The notes: generated from the sequence alone by a model not told the origin. A stretch of DNA of 64,000 nt from an uncultured Oscillibacter sp. (GCA_910587875.1 CAJUOD010000002.1:6556-70555), one strand, 5' to 3'. Shown: positions 30,076 to 39,310, counted from the stretch's first letter. Numbers and translations: made by a program.

Positions 30076-31554
30076 TCATAGGGCCGCCTCCGGGATCAGG
30101 CCGAACCTCCTCACCCGTTCCAGCCAGCGCTCCAGCCGCTTCAGCGCGGCCTGGCGGCTGCGCCGGGTGGGCGGAATCCGGTCCCACATGGCGGCGCAGA
30201 AGCCGTGGAGGGCGGTGGTGCTGGGATAATCCCGACAGGCCGCGGACTGCCGTCCGGCGATCCAGGCCACGGCGGCGTCGGTCCCCCATACCACCAGCTC
30301 CATGCCCAGCCGGTCAAACCACTCCTGGGGCATGAAGCAGACCTGATACTCCGGCTTCCGTTCCAGGGCCCGGCGCATCTCGCTCAGCTGCTCCGCCAGC
30401 CCGCCCGCGCTGAGGTACAGCCGTCTGCCGCAGATCTCGCTGAAGGGGCGGCAGAGGTGCCGCTTCCCGTCCAGCGCCTGGTCGATGTTGTCCTCGCAGA
30501 AGATATGGCGCGTCTGGGCGGGGCGGTCCCCCTCCCACGGGGGGAGCGCCAGGGGCCGGAACTGGCTCCGGAAAAGCGCGTCCTCCTCCGGCCGCAGGCG
30601 CAGATACCGGGAGAGGGTCTCAAAGCTGCCGCCCAAATCGGGAAGCCGGGCCAGCAGGTAGGCCGGGCTCTCCCTGCCGGAGGGCACGCCGCGGAGGAGA
30701 TCCGCCGGGCAGGAAAAGAAGCGGTACACGAAGCGGGGCCGGGCGCGCCGGGCGCAGTCGTCGAAATAGGCCTCGGCCTCGGCGATCCGCTCCGGCCTCC
30801 GGAGGAGGTCCGCCTGCGGCACGCCGTCTTTCACGCGGACCTGCACCATGAGCCTGCCCCGCAGTCCAAACAGGATCTTCCCCTGCTCCAGGGGGCGGAA
30901 GTCGTCATAGTAAAGGCTCTGGACGTGGCCCATGAGGTGGGCCCGCAGCCAGGGGCCGCAGACCAGCGCCACATCGCTGGGCCGGTAGTCGGTGCGCAGC
31001 ACCGCCCGGATCCGCTTCTCCCGCTGAAAGAGGACCTGGAGCTTTTCCTGAAGCGCCCGGGCGTACGGTTCTTCCCTTGTAAAGAGCTCCAGCCCCTGGG
31101 AGCAGAGGAAGACGATCTCCCCGGCGTCCGGCTGCGCCAGAACGTCGTTCAGAAATTCCATCAGCAGTCTCCGCACCGCCCTGCCGCCGGAGAGGGGGCC
31201 CGCGTCCGGCAGCCGGCGGCTCTCCCGGTCCGTCAGGAACAGGCGCTCGTCCCGGTCCTCCCAGGGGCCCGCCGTTTCACCCAGCCAGCACGCTAAAAAT
31301 TCCTCGGGCGGCTGTCCCCGGGACGCTCCCAGGGGGGAGACCCGGGCCATCAGCGCCGTCACCTCGTCCCTGTGGGCCCGGAGGAAATACTCCGTCAGCC
31401 GCCCGCACCAGCGGCTCTGGGCCGACAGGCGGCGGGAGCCGGTGCGCCAGCGGGAAATCAGGGAGAGGTCGATCCCCAGCGCGCGGTTCAATTCCTTCGG
31501 CGTGACGCGGGCCCAGTCCATCAGGAGCGCGAGATTGGTCGTCAGGTTCCTCAT
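30076..31554 (-). CDS. Large XRE-type helix-turn-helix protein of unknown function (492 aa)
   Basis: Residues 1-60 are a helix-turn-helix (LALLMDWARVTPKELNRALG, IDLSLISRWRTGSRRLSAQS). The other 430 residues contain no recognised domain; FLNDVLAQPDAGEIVFLCSQ, VLRTDYRPSDVALVCGPWLR and MLEL-like strands suggest an alpha/beta sensor part. ATG 31554 is used because GGAGGG is about 11 bases ahead; ATG 31563 is possible. It ends 31 bases before the holin-like gene and may regulate the lysis pair. Clostridia have many such single HTH plus large-domain proteins, none well studied. Confidence 0.65.
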   Translation of the reverse strand: MRNLTTNLALLMDWARVTPKELNRALGIDLSLISRWRTGSRRLSAQSRWCGRLTEYFLRAHRDEVTALMARVSPLGASRGQPPEEFLACWLGETAGPWEDRDERLFLTDRESRRLPDAGPLSGGRAVRRLLMEFLNDVLAQPDAGEIVFLCSQGLELFTREEPYARALQEKLQVLFQREKRIRAVLRTDYRPSDVALVCGPWLRAHLMGHVQSLYYDDFRPLEQGKILFGLRGRLMVQVRVKDGVPQADLLRRPERIAEAEAYFDDCARRARPRFVYRFFSCPADLLRGVPSGRESPAYLLARLPDLGGSFETLSRYLRLRPEEDALFRSQFRPLALPPWEGDRPAQTRHIFCEDNIDQALDGKRHLCRPFSEICGRRLYLSAGGLAEQLSEMRRALERKPEYQVCFMPQEWFDRLGMELVVWGTDAAVAWIAGRQSAACRDYPSTTALHGFCAAMWDRIPPTRRSRQAALKRLERWLERVRRFGLIPEAAL

Positions 31555-31660
31555 CGTTTCCATCACCCTCCACAATAAATTTGGCTGGGAAAGCCATGCA
31601 GACGAGCGTGTCCTCGCGGGACAGGGAGCGAAGGGATGGGCGGAAGCGGGGCGCGTGGAG

Positions 31661-31705
31661 AAGACCGCCTTGAACGAGCCTGTAAAGCCCGTCAAAGGCG
31701 GTCTT
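31661..31705 (-). terminator. Terminator behind the 751-aa gene
   Basis: AAGACCGCCTT (31661-31671) pairs with AAGGCGGTCTT (31695-31705), with an inner stem around TTTACA. It separates the 751-aa gene from the HTH gene. Confidence 0.65.
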
Positions 31706-31737
31706 TCATCGTCTCACAGGACGGCGGAACGCTGGGC

Positions 31738-33993
31738 TCAGGCCGTTTCGCCGCTCTCCGGTTCTCCGGGTTCCCCCTGATCGGGAAGCAGGGCGTCCAG
31801 CGCGTCGGAGTACATGCTGGGGTCCAGCTTTTGATAGGGGGTTGCGTTGTCCGCCGGGGTGAGCTCTAAGAACCAGCCCAGAATCTGCGGGCCGGGGATG
31901 CGGATGTAAAAATACTTGGAGGTGCTTCCGAAATAGGCGGATTCGCTCTGGCTCTTGCTGGAGCTTCCGGAGCTGGCGCGGAAGCCGAAGATGCCGCCGC
32001 TCCGGGCCTCGCTCTGTTCCATATACTGGCGGTTGGACTCGGCGTTGGTTCCTTCGCACTGGATGCGTATGGTGATGTCCTTGGCTATGACAAAGCCGGT
32101 GGGGAAGGAGGGCAGGACGTAGCTGAGGCGCTTGACCCCTCCGTTCACCCCCGCGTCGTAGGTGACCAGATCGTTCAGCTGGGACGCGGCGTTTGTCCCC
32201 GCGGAGCTGGCCTTCTGGACGTCGGTTTTCGTCAGTCCCCTGCTGACGCGGATGTCCGCCAGGCGGTAGTAGTTGTCACTGAGCTTGAAAATGGTGGGGT
32301 TGAACCAGCCGCCCCGGTCGATGGACACCTTCTTGATTCGGAATCCGATCTCCAGCCTTTTGTTCAGCTCCGCCTTTTTCTGCGTCTCCATGGATTTCTG
32401 GGAGGACTGGGAGCCGCCGGCGGACCAGAAGCCGCCGCCCAGGTTCCAGCTGCTCTGGCTGGAGCTGGAGGAGGCGCTGTTGCTGGAAAAGCTCCCGGAT
32501 TCGTCGCTCTTGATGATCACGTCCATGAAGTTTTCATCCTGAGCCTTATCCGAGGAGGTCAGCAGGGAGGCGTCCACGCCCGCCGCACCCGCCGTGCCGT
32601 CGGCGCTGGAGGCGGCGACGGTGCCGGTGACCAGCGGCATGAGGAAGTCCAGATCTGCCTGGACCGCTTGGATCTGTTCCTCAATGCGCTTCTTCTGGAG
32701 CGTCATGTCCCGGACCTTGGCCTCCGAGGAGGCCATGCGGGCCTCGTTGAGCCGCTCTATGTCCTGCAGCACCGCCTCCTGGGCCTGGCAGGACTGGAGG
32801 ATTTTTTCCACTGCGTCGTCCGCAATATTTTCCAGGAGGCCATAAATGCAGCTCTCGGTCGAGTCCAGGTTCTTCGTGTCCTTTACTTTTTGGACCTTGC
32901 CGATGACCTCCTTCGCCTTCCCGTACGGGTCCCCCACATTTTTGTAGATGCTGATGACCGCCTTGACCGCCGAAAGCGCGCCGGACCCATACTGGGAGAT
33001 GAGCGCCTGCTGGGACTGGGAGAGCTGCTGCCGGCGGTTTTCGACCTCCGTCTTCAGGCGCTCCTGCTCATCGGGAGAGATCTCGATCGTCGTCTGCTCC
33101 GCCAGCTGTGCCTTCAGGCTGTTCAGGCGCCGCTGCTTGGCGCGGTAGTCGGCCACCAGGCTCTCGGTGGCCATGGTCAGGTCCTTGGGGTTGAGGTTGG
33201 GCCGCAGGGACTTGAACCAGTCGCTGGGTTGGAACTGCACCGGATAGACGTCCGTGGAGCCGTCCAGGGAGCGGCGCAGGCTGGAGCGCATCTTCTGCTT
33301 GGTGTTCTCCAGGGCCTCGGAGGGGGAGGACACGTTGAGGAATCCCAGGAGGGTCAGCACCTCGTGGTAGTGCCCCCGCACCACGGCATCGTTGTAGAAG
33401 TTGCTGATCTGCTCCTCCTGGACCAGCCCCTCGCTGGAGAGCCAGTTGGCGTACCCGTCCAGGTCGTCCTTGGACCGATACTCCTCGTAGACCTGGTTTT
33501 TCTTGCTGTACCACTCGTTGCGCCGCTCCAGGAACTCGTCGTAGAGCTCCCGCGCCATGGCCATGCGGGACATGGTTTTGCGCTCCCCGCGCACCTCGTC
33601 CGTCACGGGGGTCAGCAGCCACTCCCGCAGATTCTTCTGGTCGTTGACAAAGCTCTTGAGGGCCTCCAGGCGGGGCACATAGTTGTTGATGACGGTGCTG
33701 AATACGGTGGAGAGGCGCTCTCCGTTGGTCCCCTGGACCACGGGGGAGAGATCGTAGAGCTGGTCGCTGAGCAGAAATTCCTTCTCCTGCACCGTGTAGG
33801 GCTTGGTCAGCGTGCTGTAGCAGTCGTCGGTGTCGTACTCGTAATCTCTGGCGTTCAGGGGCCGGGCGGGAAATTCCATGGCAAAGAGCTGGCTGCCCGC
33901 CCCCAGGAGTTTGTTGACGTTGTTGTAGATCAGGTTCATCACTTCGTCGCTGGAGTTTTCCACCAGAGACTCTAAAATGCTTTTATCATCCAT
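31738..33993 (-). CDS. Unrecognised large coiled-coil protein (751 aa)
   Basis: ATG 33993 (MDDKSILESLVENSSDEVMN) follows AAGGGAG. There is no signal peptide and no membrane helix. The first 300 residues are helical with many aromatics; about 290-440 is charged coiled coil (LKTEVENRRQQLSQSQQAL, ARMASSEAKVRDMTLQKKRI); about 500-545 is low-complexity Ser/Gly/Trp (a run of Ser around SWNLGGGFWSAGG); the last 200 are beta-rich (GGVKRLSYVLPSFPTGFVIA, YFYIRIPGPQILGWFLEL). I know no family for it. It is translated with the 383-aa gene upstream (21-bp gap) and the two may form one complex. Confidence 0.75.
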   Translation of the reverse strand: MDDKSILESLVENSSDEVMNLIYNNVNKLLGAGSQLFAMEFPARPLNARDYEYDTDDCYSTLTKPYTVQEKEFLLSDQLYDLSPVVQGTNGERLSTVFSTVINNYVPRLEALKSFVNDQKNLREWLLTPVTDEVRGERKTMSRMAMARELYDEFLERRNEWYSKKNQVYEEYRSKDDLDGYANWLSSEGLVQEEQISNFYNDAVVRGHYHEVLTLLGFLNVSSPSEALENTKQKMRSSLRRSLDGSTDVYPVQFQPSDWFKSLRPNLNPKDLTMATESLVADYRAKQRRLNSLKAQLAEQTTIEISPDEQERLKTEVENRRQQLSQSQQALISQYGSGALSAVKAVISIYKNVGDPYGKAKEVIGKVQKVKDTKNLDSTESCIYGLLENIADDAVEKILQSCQAQEAVLQDIERLNEARMASSEAKVRDMTLQKKRIEEQIQAVQADLDFLMPLVTGTVAASSADGTAGAAGVDASLLTSSDKAQDENFMDVIIKSDESGSFSSNSASSSSSQSSWNLGGGFWSAGGSQSSQKSMETQKKAELNKRLEIGFRIKKVSIDRGGWFNPTIFKLSDNYYRLADIRVSRGLTKTDVQKASSAGTNAASQLNDLVTYDAGVNGGVKRLSYVLPSFPTGFVIAKDITIRIQCEGTNAESNRQYMEQSEARSGGIFGFRASSGSSSKSQSESAYFGSTSKYFYIRIPGPQILGWFLELTPADNATPYQKLDPSMYSDALDALLPDQGEPGEPESGETA

Positions 33994-34014
33994 TACGGGA
34001 CTCCCTTCCGGCAA

Positions 34015-35166
34015 TTATGACAGGTCTGATGCCTCCGGCACGTCTTTCAGCGTGCCCAGCATCTTGTTCAGGAGCGAGCTTTCAAAGGTGAGCGCCTCCA
34101 AAAACATCTGGGGGATTTCCTCGCGGCGGAGCTGGAGGGCGAAGACCAGATCCTCCGAAATCCAGGACGCGGGTTTCCCGTCAAAGCACGCCCTTCCGGC
34201 GTCGTAGGCCTTCCACACATGCTCCACCCAGTTTTTCACGTACGGATAGCCCGCCAGGGGCGCCAGATCGCCGGAGCACTTCCGGAGCTGCTCAAAAGCC
34301 CTGGGGGGAAAATTCCAGTTGTCCCCCCTGCCGAAATGCGTGGCGGTGGCAGGGGTCCCGTTAGCCCACATGAACAGGCTGCAGGGGATGCAGGAGGCCA
34401 CCTTGCAGGTATCCCGGCTCAGGGCCAGCTCCATATTCACCTTGTTGGGGTCGCTGTTTCCGGAGTAGTGGATGATGGACTGCGTCATGCCGTGCACGCT
34501 GGCGAACAGCTCGGCGCCTGTGGGCCTGTCCGGCGGATTGGCGCCGAGAGGGCGCTCGCCGGGCCGGCGGATGAGGGTGCCGCCGTACTTCAGCGTCTGC
34601 CCCTCCGAAAACACGCTGCCAAGAAAGTTCTGGACGGTTTCCGTGACGGATAGGGCGTTGCTGTAGGCCGCCTCGATCCTGCGGCCCGCGGCCTCCTCCG
34701 ACTCGTCCGGCGGGAGCGCCCGGTAGTCCGGCTTGTACCAGTACAGAATGGAGGGATCCAGGAGCTCCGCGCTTCCCACGGAGAGGAGACCGCCCACATA
34801 GGCGCCCCTCAAGGGGATTTTCGAGAACTCGTGGACCCTGCGCTCCAGCCGGTTTAAAATGACCGTCTCGTCCTCCGCCACCTCGCCCTGCAGCGCCGAG
34901 CGGTCCGTCTGCGCCAGAATCACGGGCCGGCGCGCCTTATCGTCCGGGAGCTGAGTTTGAAACGCGAAGAGGTCTTCTGTGCCTGTCAGGGCCGCCAGCT
35001 TTGCCTGCAGCTGAAGATGCCTCCGGCATTCCTCGGCGTCATCCTTGTCTTCCTGATAAATGATATACGAGTGTTTTTTGAGCTCGCCTTTTGAGCTGAC
35101 GATAAATCCAAGCGCGATCACGGTGCAGAGGGCGTCGGCCTGTTCCTGAGAGTTTAGAATACCCAT
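34015..35166 (-). CDS. Unrecognised protein, partner of the 751-aa protein (383 aa)
   Basis: ATG 35166 (MGILNSQEQADALCTVIALG) is selected by AGGAGG seven bases ahead; the long upstream extension lacks a site. The middle has strands and an aromatic-rich stretch (YWYKPDYRALPPDE). Near residues 265-300 a Cys cluster stands out: MELALSRDTCKVASCIPCSL, then ATATHFGRGDNWNFPP. A Glu followed by Cys-x-x-Cys is reminiscent of zinc deaminases, but the usual His-x-Glu is not seen, so I make no functional call. It heads the two-gene operon with the 751-aa gene. Confidence 0.68.
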   Translation of the reverse strand: MGILNSQEQADALCTVIALGFIVSSKGELKKHSYIIYQEDKDDAEECRRHLQLQAKLAALTGTEDLFAFQTQLPDDKARRPVILAQTDRSALQGEVAEDETVILNRLERRVHEFSKIPLRGAYVGGLLSVGSAELLDPSILYWYKPDYRALPPDESEEAAGRRIEAAYSNALSVTETVQNFLGSVFSEGQTLKYGGTLIRRPGERPLGANPPDRPTGAELFASVHGMTQSIIHYSGNSDPNKVNMELALSRDTCKVASCIPCSLFMWANGTPATATHFGRGDNWNFPPRAFEQLRKCSGDLAPLAGYPYVKNWVEHVWKAYDAGRACFDGKPASWISEDLVFALQLRREEIPQMFLEALTFESSLLNKMLGTLKDVPEASDLS

Positions 35167-35827
35167 CCAAATTCCTCCTGTTTTTGTGTTGGGGGTCCGC
35201 TCGTCTTTCTCAGGATAGGAAAGTTTCCCCGCATTGTCAATTCCCCAATTTTTTGTCATTTTTTTGCCATTCTTCGAGGGAAGCGTCAAAAAATTGACAG
35301 TTTTTTGGAGGCTGGTGCCGCCGTGGCGGGGCCAGCCTCCAGAAGCAAAAGCCTCCCCCGGCGCCGCCGGATGGCCCGGCCGGCCCCAAAGGAGGCGGAT
35401 TTTTATCAACGCGTGCGGGCGGCTGTTGCCGAAAAAGATACGGCTGCCAATCCGCGCCCAAAAACAAAGGAAAAGCCCTAAGGCTTTTTCACTGCCTCAG
35501 GGCTTTTCCCCCACTGTCTTATGCCGCTAAAAAAAGATGACTGTTTCGATGCCGAACCCCAAAAAATCGGGCCGGAATCCAGCGAAGCGAATCCGGCCCG
35601 AAAGCGAAGTCCCGCAAGGGGGATGCCGCATCCGTAAGGCGGCAAAGTCGCCAACGTCTGCGCAAAAATTCCCACCAGAGCGCAGTTTTCGGCGAAGCCG
35701 GAAACGGAGCGGTGGTGGGAATTTCAGAGCTGGAATGGCCGGATAATCTGAATATTTCCTTAAAAGAATCGGAGCAAAAGGAATCGAAAATATGAAAAGG
35801 AACTTACAGCTTGTTACATATGCAGAT
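35167..35827. other. Gene-free gap with hairpins and a dispersed repeat
   Basis: After the leader of the 383-aa gene (two TTGACA-like boxes in AT-rich DNA near 35240-35300) the gap holds a terminator-like unit at 35471-35507, also found at 46430-46466, and a long hairpin at 35666-35724 (AAATTCCCACCA / TGGTGGGAATTT). No convincing gene is seen. Confidence 0.5.
35471..35507. repeat. Dispersed hairpin repeat, copy 1
   Basis: AAAAGCCCTAAGG...CCTCAGGGCTTTT, followed 20-30 bases on by AAAAAAGATG. The same arrangement (AAAAGCCCTAAGGC...GCCTTAGGGCTTTT, then AAAAAAGATG) is at 46430-46500. Both also lie near a GGCCC-CGGC-GAAGCG stretch, so a short repeated element larger than a terminator is possible. 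Confidence 0.5.
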
Positions 35828-36094
35828 TTATATCGTCCGGTCTATAACGGTTACCTGGGTAATTACGTCTCTCAAACGGTCGCCACACACTACATAGTCC
35901 AGCAATTCATCGGCGGTATCACACCATTTTTCAGTGGACTCCGGATTATCTACATAAACCTGCGAGATTGCCATTTGAAGTGGAGCATTTGACGATTTGC
36001 GCAGTTTGGGCCAAATTCCAAACACGGCTCCTTTCCACTCGAACTCCACTTCTCCGCCGCTGTCTACGCACCATTTGAAATCGCTGATGGTTTT
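35828..36094 (-). pseudogene. Immunity-protein-like gene without a start codon
   Basis: The frame from about 36094 reads KTISDFKWCVDSGGEVEFEW...TEKWCDTADELLDYVV...LRDVITQVTVIDRTI, which looks like a complete small protein of the immunity type that accompanies polymorphic toxins. The codon where MKT would begin is CTT, and a TAA lies two codons before it; no ATG, GTG or TTG stands near with a site. Thus either the start was lost or the gene was cut here by recombination. The product from the GTG at 36052 or ATG-like codons downstream would lack about 15 residues. Confidence 0.6.
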
Positions 36095-36122
36095 AAGCGG
36101 TTATCTTCAGGACTGTTTATGC

Positions 36123-36614
36123 CTATGATTTTGTTCTACGTTTATACCCTCTGAATACTTTGAATTTCGGGGCCCCATCTAGATAGTTAATCGGCGGTCC
36201 AAGCTTTGGAAAACCAGTCGACCAGTCAATCATATGGTCGTGTGGATCTGAGTGTTGCCCTGGGAATCCATGGTCTGTGTAATGCCGTTCCGCAGTTGCT
36301 CTGCCATCATCACCAATACTTGTGTCACGGTCGTATCCTCCGTGTTTACTTGGTGCGTGGGAGGGGATTTTCTGACCGGGCTCTCCCAGGAATTGTTCAT
36401 CTCCCGGCTTTGTGAGCTGCCAAGGACCTCCATGCGCATTGCCGCCGTCTTTTACAGATGGAACATCTATAAATATTTTTGTTGTATCATAAGGGCCTAC
36501 CGGCTGTCCACAAATTTTGAAGGAATCCAAATTATTTTGCATTTTGAAAGTTTTAGAAAACACCGCACATGCGGAAGAATCCCTGAAATCCAGGTATAGC
36601 AGTGGATCGGACAA
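36123..36614 (-). pseudogene. C-terminal fragment of a polymorphic toxin
   Basis: The last 100 residues (GDDGRATAERHYTDHG, QHSDPHDHMIDWSTGFPKLG, PPINYLDGAPKFKVFRGYKR) match the terminal module common in YD-repeat and other polymorphic toxins of gut Firmicutes, with several His residues (HYTDHG, PHDH) suited to metal-dependent nuclease action. The N-terminal 50 residues look unrelated, and no export or repeat region precedes it, so it is an orphan tip. The immunity-like gene follows 28 bases later. I call it a fragment rather than an intact gene. Confidence 0.6.
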
Positions 36615-36701
36615 AAGAAGAACCTCACTTTTCGAAAAAATAGTTCGAAAAAACGAGGCTCATTCACTTTTTGCCTGCTTTTTCCCTCGAGAAAAAGTAG
36701 A

Positions 36702-38048
36702 TCAGAAGACTCCCTGAGCCATCATGGCGTCGGCCACGCGCTGGAAGCCTGCGATGTTGGCTCCGGCCACCAGGTTGTATCCAAGGCCATACTTTTCCGC
36801 GGCCTCCACGCTCATGCTGTAGATGGTATCCATGATCTGGTGCAGCTGCTTGTTGACCTCTTCCTCCGTCCACACCAGCCGCTCGCTGTTCTGCGCCATC
36901 TCCAGGGCCGAAGTCGCCACGCCGCCGGCGTTGACCGCCTTGGACGGCGCCACAATCATGCCGCAGTCCATCAGATATTTCAGCGCTTCGTTTGTGGTCG
37001 GCATATTGGCGACCTCAACGTAGTATTTTACCCCGGCCCGGGCGATTTTTTTCGCGTGCTCAATATGGACGTCGTTTTGCATCGCGGAGGGCATGCAGAT
37101 GTCCACCTTCACGCCCCAGGGCTTCTCCCCGGCGTGGAACTCCACGCCAAACTTGTCCGCGTAGTCCTTCACCTGGTTCCGGCCGCTGTTCCGCATCTCC
37201 ACCAGGTAGTCGATCTTCTCCGCCGTGGTCACGCCGTCGGGATCGTAGATATACCCGTCGGGGCCGGACAGGGTAACCACCTTGGCCCCCAGCTCCGTGG
37301 CCTTCTTGCAGATGCCCCAGGTCACGTTTCCGAAGCCTGCGCAGGCGATGGTCTTCCCCGCCAGGGCCTCGCCCTCGTGCTTCAGGACGTTCTCCAGATA
37401 GTACACCGCGCCGAAGCCCGTGGCCTCGGGACGGATGAGGGAGCCGCCGTAGCTGAAGCCCTTGCCGGTCAGAACGCCGTTCTCAAAGGCGCCCTTGAGC
37501 CGCCGGTACTCGCCATATAGGTAGCCGATCTCCTTGGCGCCCACGCCCATGTCGCCCGCCGGGACGTCCACGTCGGGCCCGATGTAGCGGTACAGGGCCT
37601 GCATGAAGCTCTGGCAGAAGCGCATGATCTCCGCGTCGGACTTGCCCGCCGGGTCGAAGTCGCTGCCGCCCTTGCCGCCGCCGATGGGCAGGCCGGTGAG
37701 GCTGTTCTTGAAGACCTGCTCGAAGCCCAGGAACTTGATGATGCCGGGGTACACGTTCTTCTGGAACCGGAGGCCGCCCTTGTAGGGGCCGATGGCTCCG
37801 TTGAACTGGCAGCGGTAGCCGATGTTGGTGTGCCAGGTGCCGTCGTCCGCCATCCAGCAGACCCGGAAGGTGAACATCCGCTCCGGCTCCACCATGCGGG
37901 TCAGCAGGTCGGCCTTCTCATACTCAGGGTGCTTCTCGATGACGGGCTCCAGAGAGGAGAAGACCTCCTCCACCGTCTGGACGAACTCCGGCTCGTTGGC
38001 GTGCCGGGTCTTCACATGCTCGATCACGCTGGAAAGATAGGCGTTCAT
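36702..38048 (-). CDS. gdhA: NADP-specific glutamate dehydrogenase (448 aa)
   Basis: The enzyme makes glutamate from 2-oxoglutarate and ammonium. ATG 38048 (MNAYLSSVIEHVKTRHANEP) follows AAGGAGGAAATTTCA and gives the family's usual length. Visible are the substrate part (GGLRFQKNVYPGIIKFLGFE, PIGGGKGGSDFDPAGKSDAE with the catalytic Lys, DVPAGDMGVGAKEIGYLYGE) and the nucleotide-binding part (ATGFGAVYYLENVLKHEGE, IACAGFGNVTWGICKKATEL). It stands alone, 140 bases behind the iron-alcohol-dehydrogenase gene. Confidence 0.97.
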   Translation of the reverse strand: MNAYLSSVIEHVKTRHANEPEFVQTVEEVFSSLEPVIEKHPEYEKADLLTRMVEPERMFTFRVCWMADDGTWHTNIGYRCQFNGAIGPYKGGLRFQKNVYPGIIKFLGFEQVFKNSLTGLPIGGGKGGSDFDPAGKSDAEIMRFCQSFMQALYRYIGPDVDVPAGDMGVGAKEIGYLYGEYRRLKGAFENGVLTGKGFSYGGSLIRPEATGFGAVYYLENVLKHEGEALAGKTIACAGFGNVTWGICKKATELGAKVVTLSGPDGYIYDPDGVTTAEKIDYLVEMRNSGRNQVKDYADKFGVEFHAGEKPWGVKVDICMPSAMQNDVHIEHAKKIARAGVKYYVEVANMPTTNEALKYLMDCGMIVAPSKAVNAGGVATSALEMAQNSERLVWTEEEVNKQLHQIMDTIYSMSVEAAEKYGLGYNLVAGANIAGFQRVADAMMAQGVF

Positions 38049-38191
38049 TGAAATTTCCTCCTTATCCTTATCCCATGTCATTTAAAAATTGGATTGAGGT
38101 TTAAGCCTCTGAATTTTTTAACGGCCCATAACACGGACAGTTCTTTGACGCTTCAACATTTTGCCTTGACACAGCTGCTTTTCTGCCCGCC

Positions 38192-39310
38192 TCAATACAG
38201 ACTCCGGTATACCTCAAGAATCAAAGAGGCGGTCATGGGTACAAAGCTGTTTTTTAAGAGCCTCTGTTGATTTTCCATTACAGACTCGGCGAATTCCGGC
38301 AGCTCCGCTTCTTGTACGCCGTACTTACGCAGAGACTTTCTGGGAAGAACCGCCTCCAGCGTTTTCTCCAGCTCTTTGTACACATCCTCTGGAGTGCATT
38401 TCAGAAGATCTGCCAGAAAGCGGTTCATCACCGCGAGTTCACCGCCAGTCCGAAGTGCCATGTACTTTTTCATGACGCCAAGGAAAACGGCGTAGTTGCT
38501 CTCCCCATGGGCCACGTGGTATCGGCCTCCCAAGGGGTAGGCCATAGCGTGAACCGTTCCGCAGCCTGCCGTTCCAAATGCGATTCCCGCATAGTTGGAC
38601 GCCAGCAGAAACTCTTCCAGCAGGCCGGTCCAGCGGTCCCGGCCGTCCCGCCCAATGACCTGATAGCCCCGGACGATCATCTCGATAGCCCGGTATCCAA
38701 ACAGCTTGGTGTAGGGCGTTGCCGCCGGAGACAGACAGGACTCCACCGCGTGGACCAGCGCATCGATTGAGCTGGTGGTAAACACGGGGAAGGGAAGGCT
38801 CTGCAGTAGCTCTGGAATCAGAACCGCTTGGTCCGCATACAGGGCGTCCCCTACCAATCCCATCTTGGTGCCCAGGCGGGTCCTGTTTATGACGGCGATG
38901 TTCGTCATCTCACTTCCGGTCCCGCAGGTGGTTGGGATGATAACCAGCTCCCGGAGCTTTACCAGGTTCGGCATGGCGTCATAGAGAGCGTCCAGATGTT
39001 CCCCGGCGCTCGCGGCCGCCATAGCTTTGGCAGTATCGATTACCGCTCCGCCTCCCAAGGCGATAATGCGGCGGCAGGGGCCCATTTGCGCCGCGGCTTC
39101 CAGGATGTGCTCCACCATCTCGTCGGTGGGCTCCCCTGTGCCGTATTCTTCCAGAAAGATGGTGTTTACGGGTAGGCCTGAGCCGAAATACGGCTTGAAA
39201 ATATAGGCGTTCGTTAGGATAAGGTCGTCACTTGTTAGCGGGAACTGCTCTAAAAATTGTTTGCAGGTGTCAAATTTGTAAACACGCGGTCGAAAAATAA
39301 GCTGTTCCAT
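38192..39310 (-). CDS. Iron-containing alcohol dehydrogenase (372 aa)
   Basis: ATG 39310 follows ACGAGGAGATCTCAG. The NAD-binding part shows the family box GGGAVIDTAKAMAAA and the phosphate loop IPTTCGTGSEMTNIAVI; metal ligands are seen in SIDALVHAVESCLS, and in AMAYPLGGRYHVAHGESN. It is nearest to the 4-hydroxybutyrate-dehydrogenase-like branch. In this context it probably reduces an aldehyde set free by the aldolase at 44135. It is the last gene of the catabolic run, 240 bases after the permease, so it may have its own promoter. Confidence 0.88.
   Translation of the reverse strand: MEQLIFRPRVYKFDTCKQFLEQFPLTSDDLILTNAYIFKPYFGSGLPVNTIFLEEYGTGEPTDEMVEHILEAAAQMGPCRRIIALGGGAVIDTAKAMAAASAGEHLDALYDAMPNLVKLRELVIIPTTCGTGSEMTNIAVINRTRLGTKMGLVGDALYADQAVLIPELLQSLPFPVFTTSSIDALVHAVESCLSPAATPYTKLFGYRAIEMIVRGYQVIGRDGRDRWTGLLEEFLLASNYAGIAFGTAGCGTVHAMAYPLGGRYHVAHGESNYAVFLGVMKKYMALRTGGELAVMNRFLADLLKCTPEDVYKELEKTLEAVLPRKSLRKYGVQEAELPEFAESVMENQQRLLKNSFVPMTASLILEVYRSLY

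Noticed and set aside
30205..31296. Plus-strand open frame opposite the large HTH gene
   Set aside because: There is no ribosome-binding site or domain; the minus strand has a clear helix-turn-helix.
32668..33975. Long plus-strand open frame opposite the 751-aa gene
   Set aside because: Its Leu/Gly/Val/His-rich composition is that of antisense of a coding strand, and the minus-strand frame has a proper start signal and protein-like composition.
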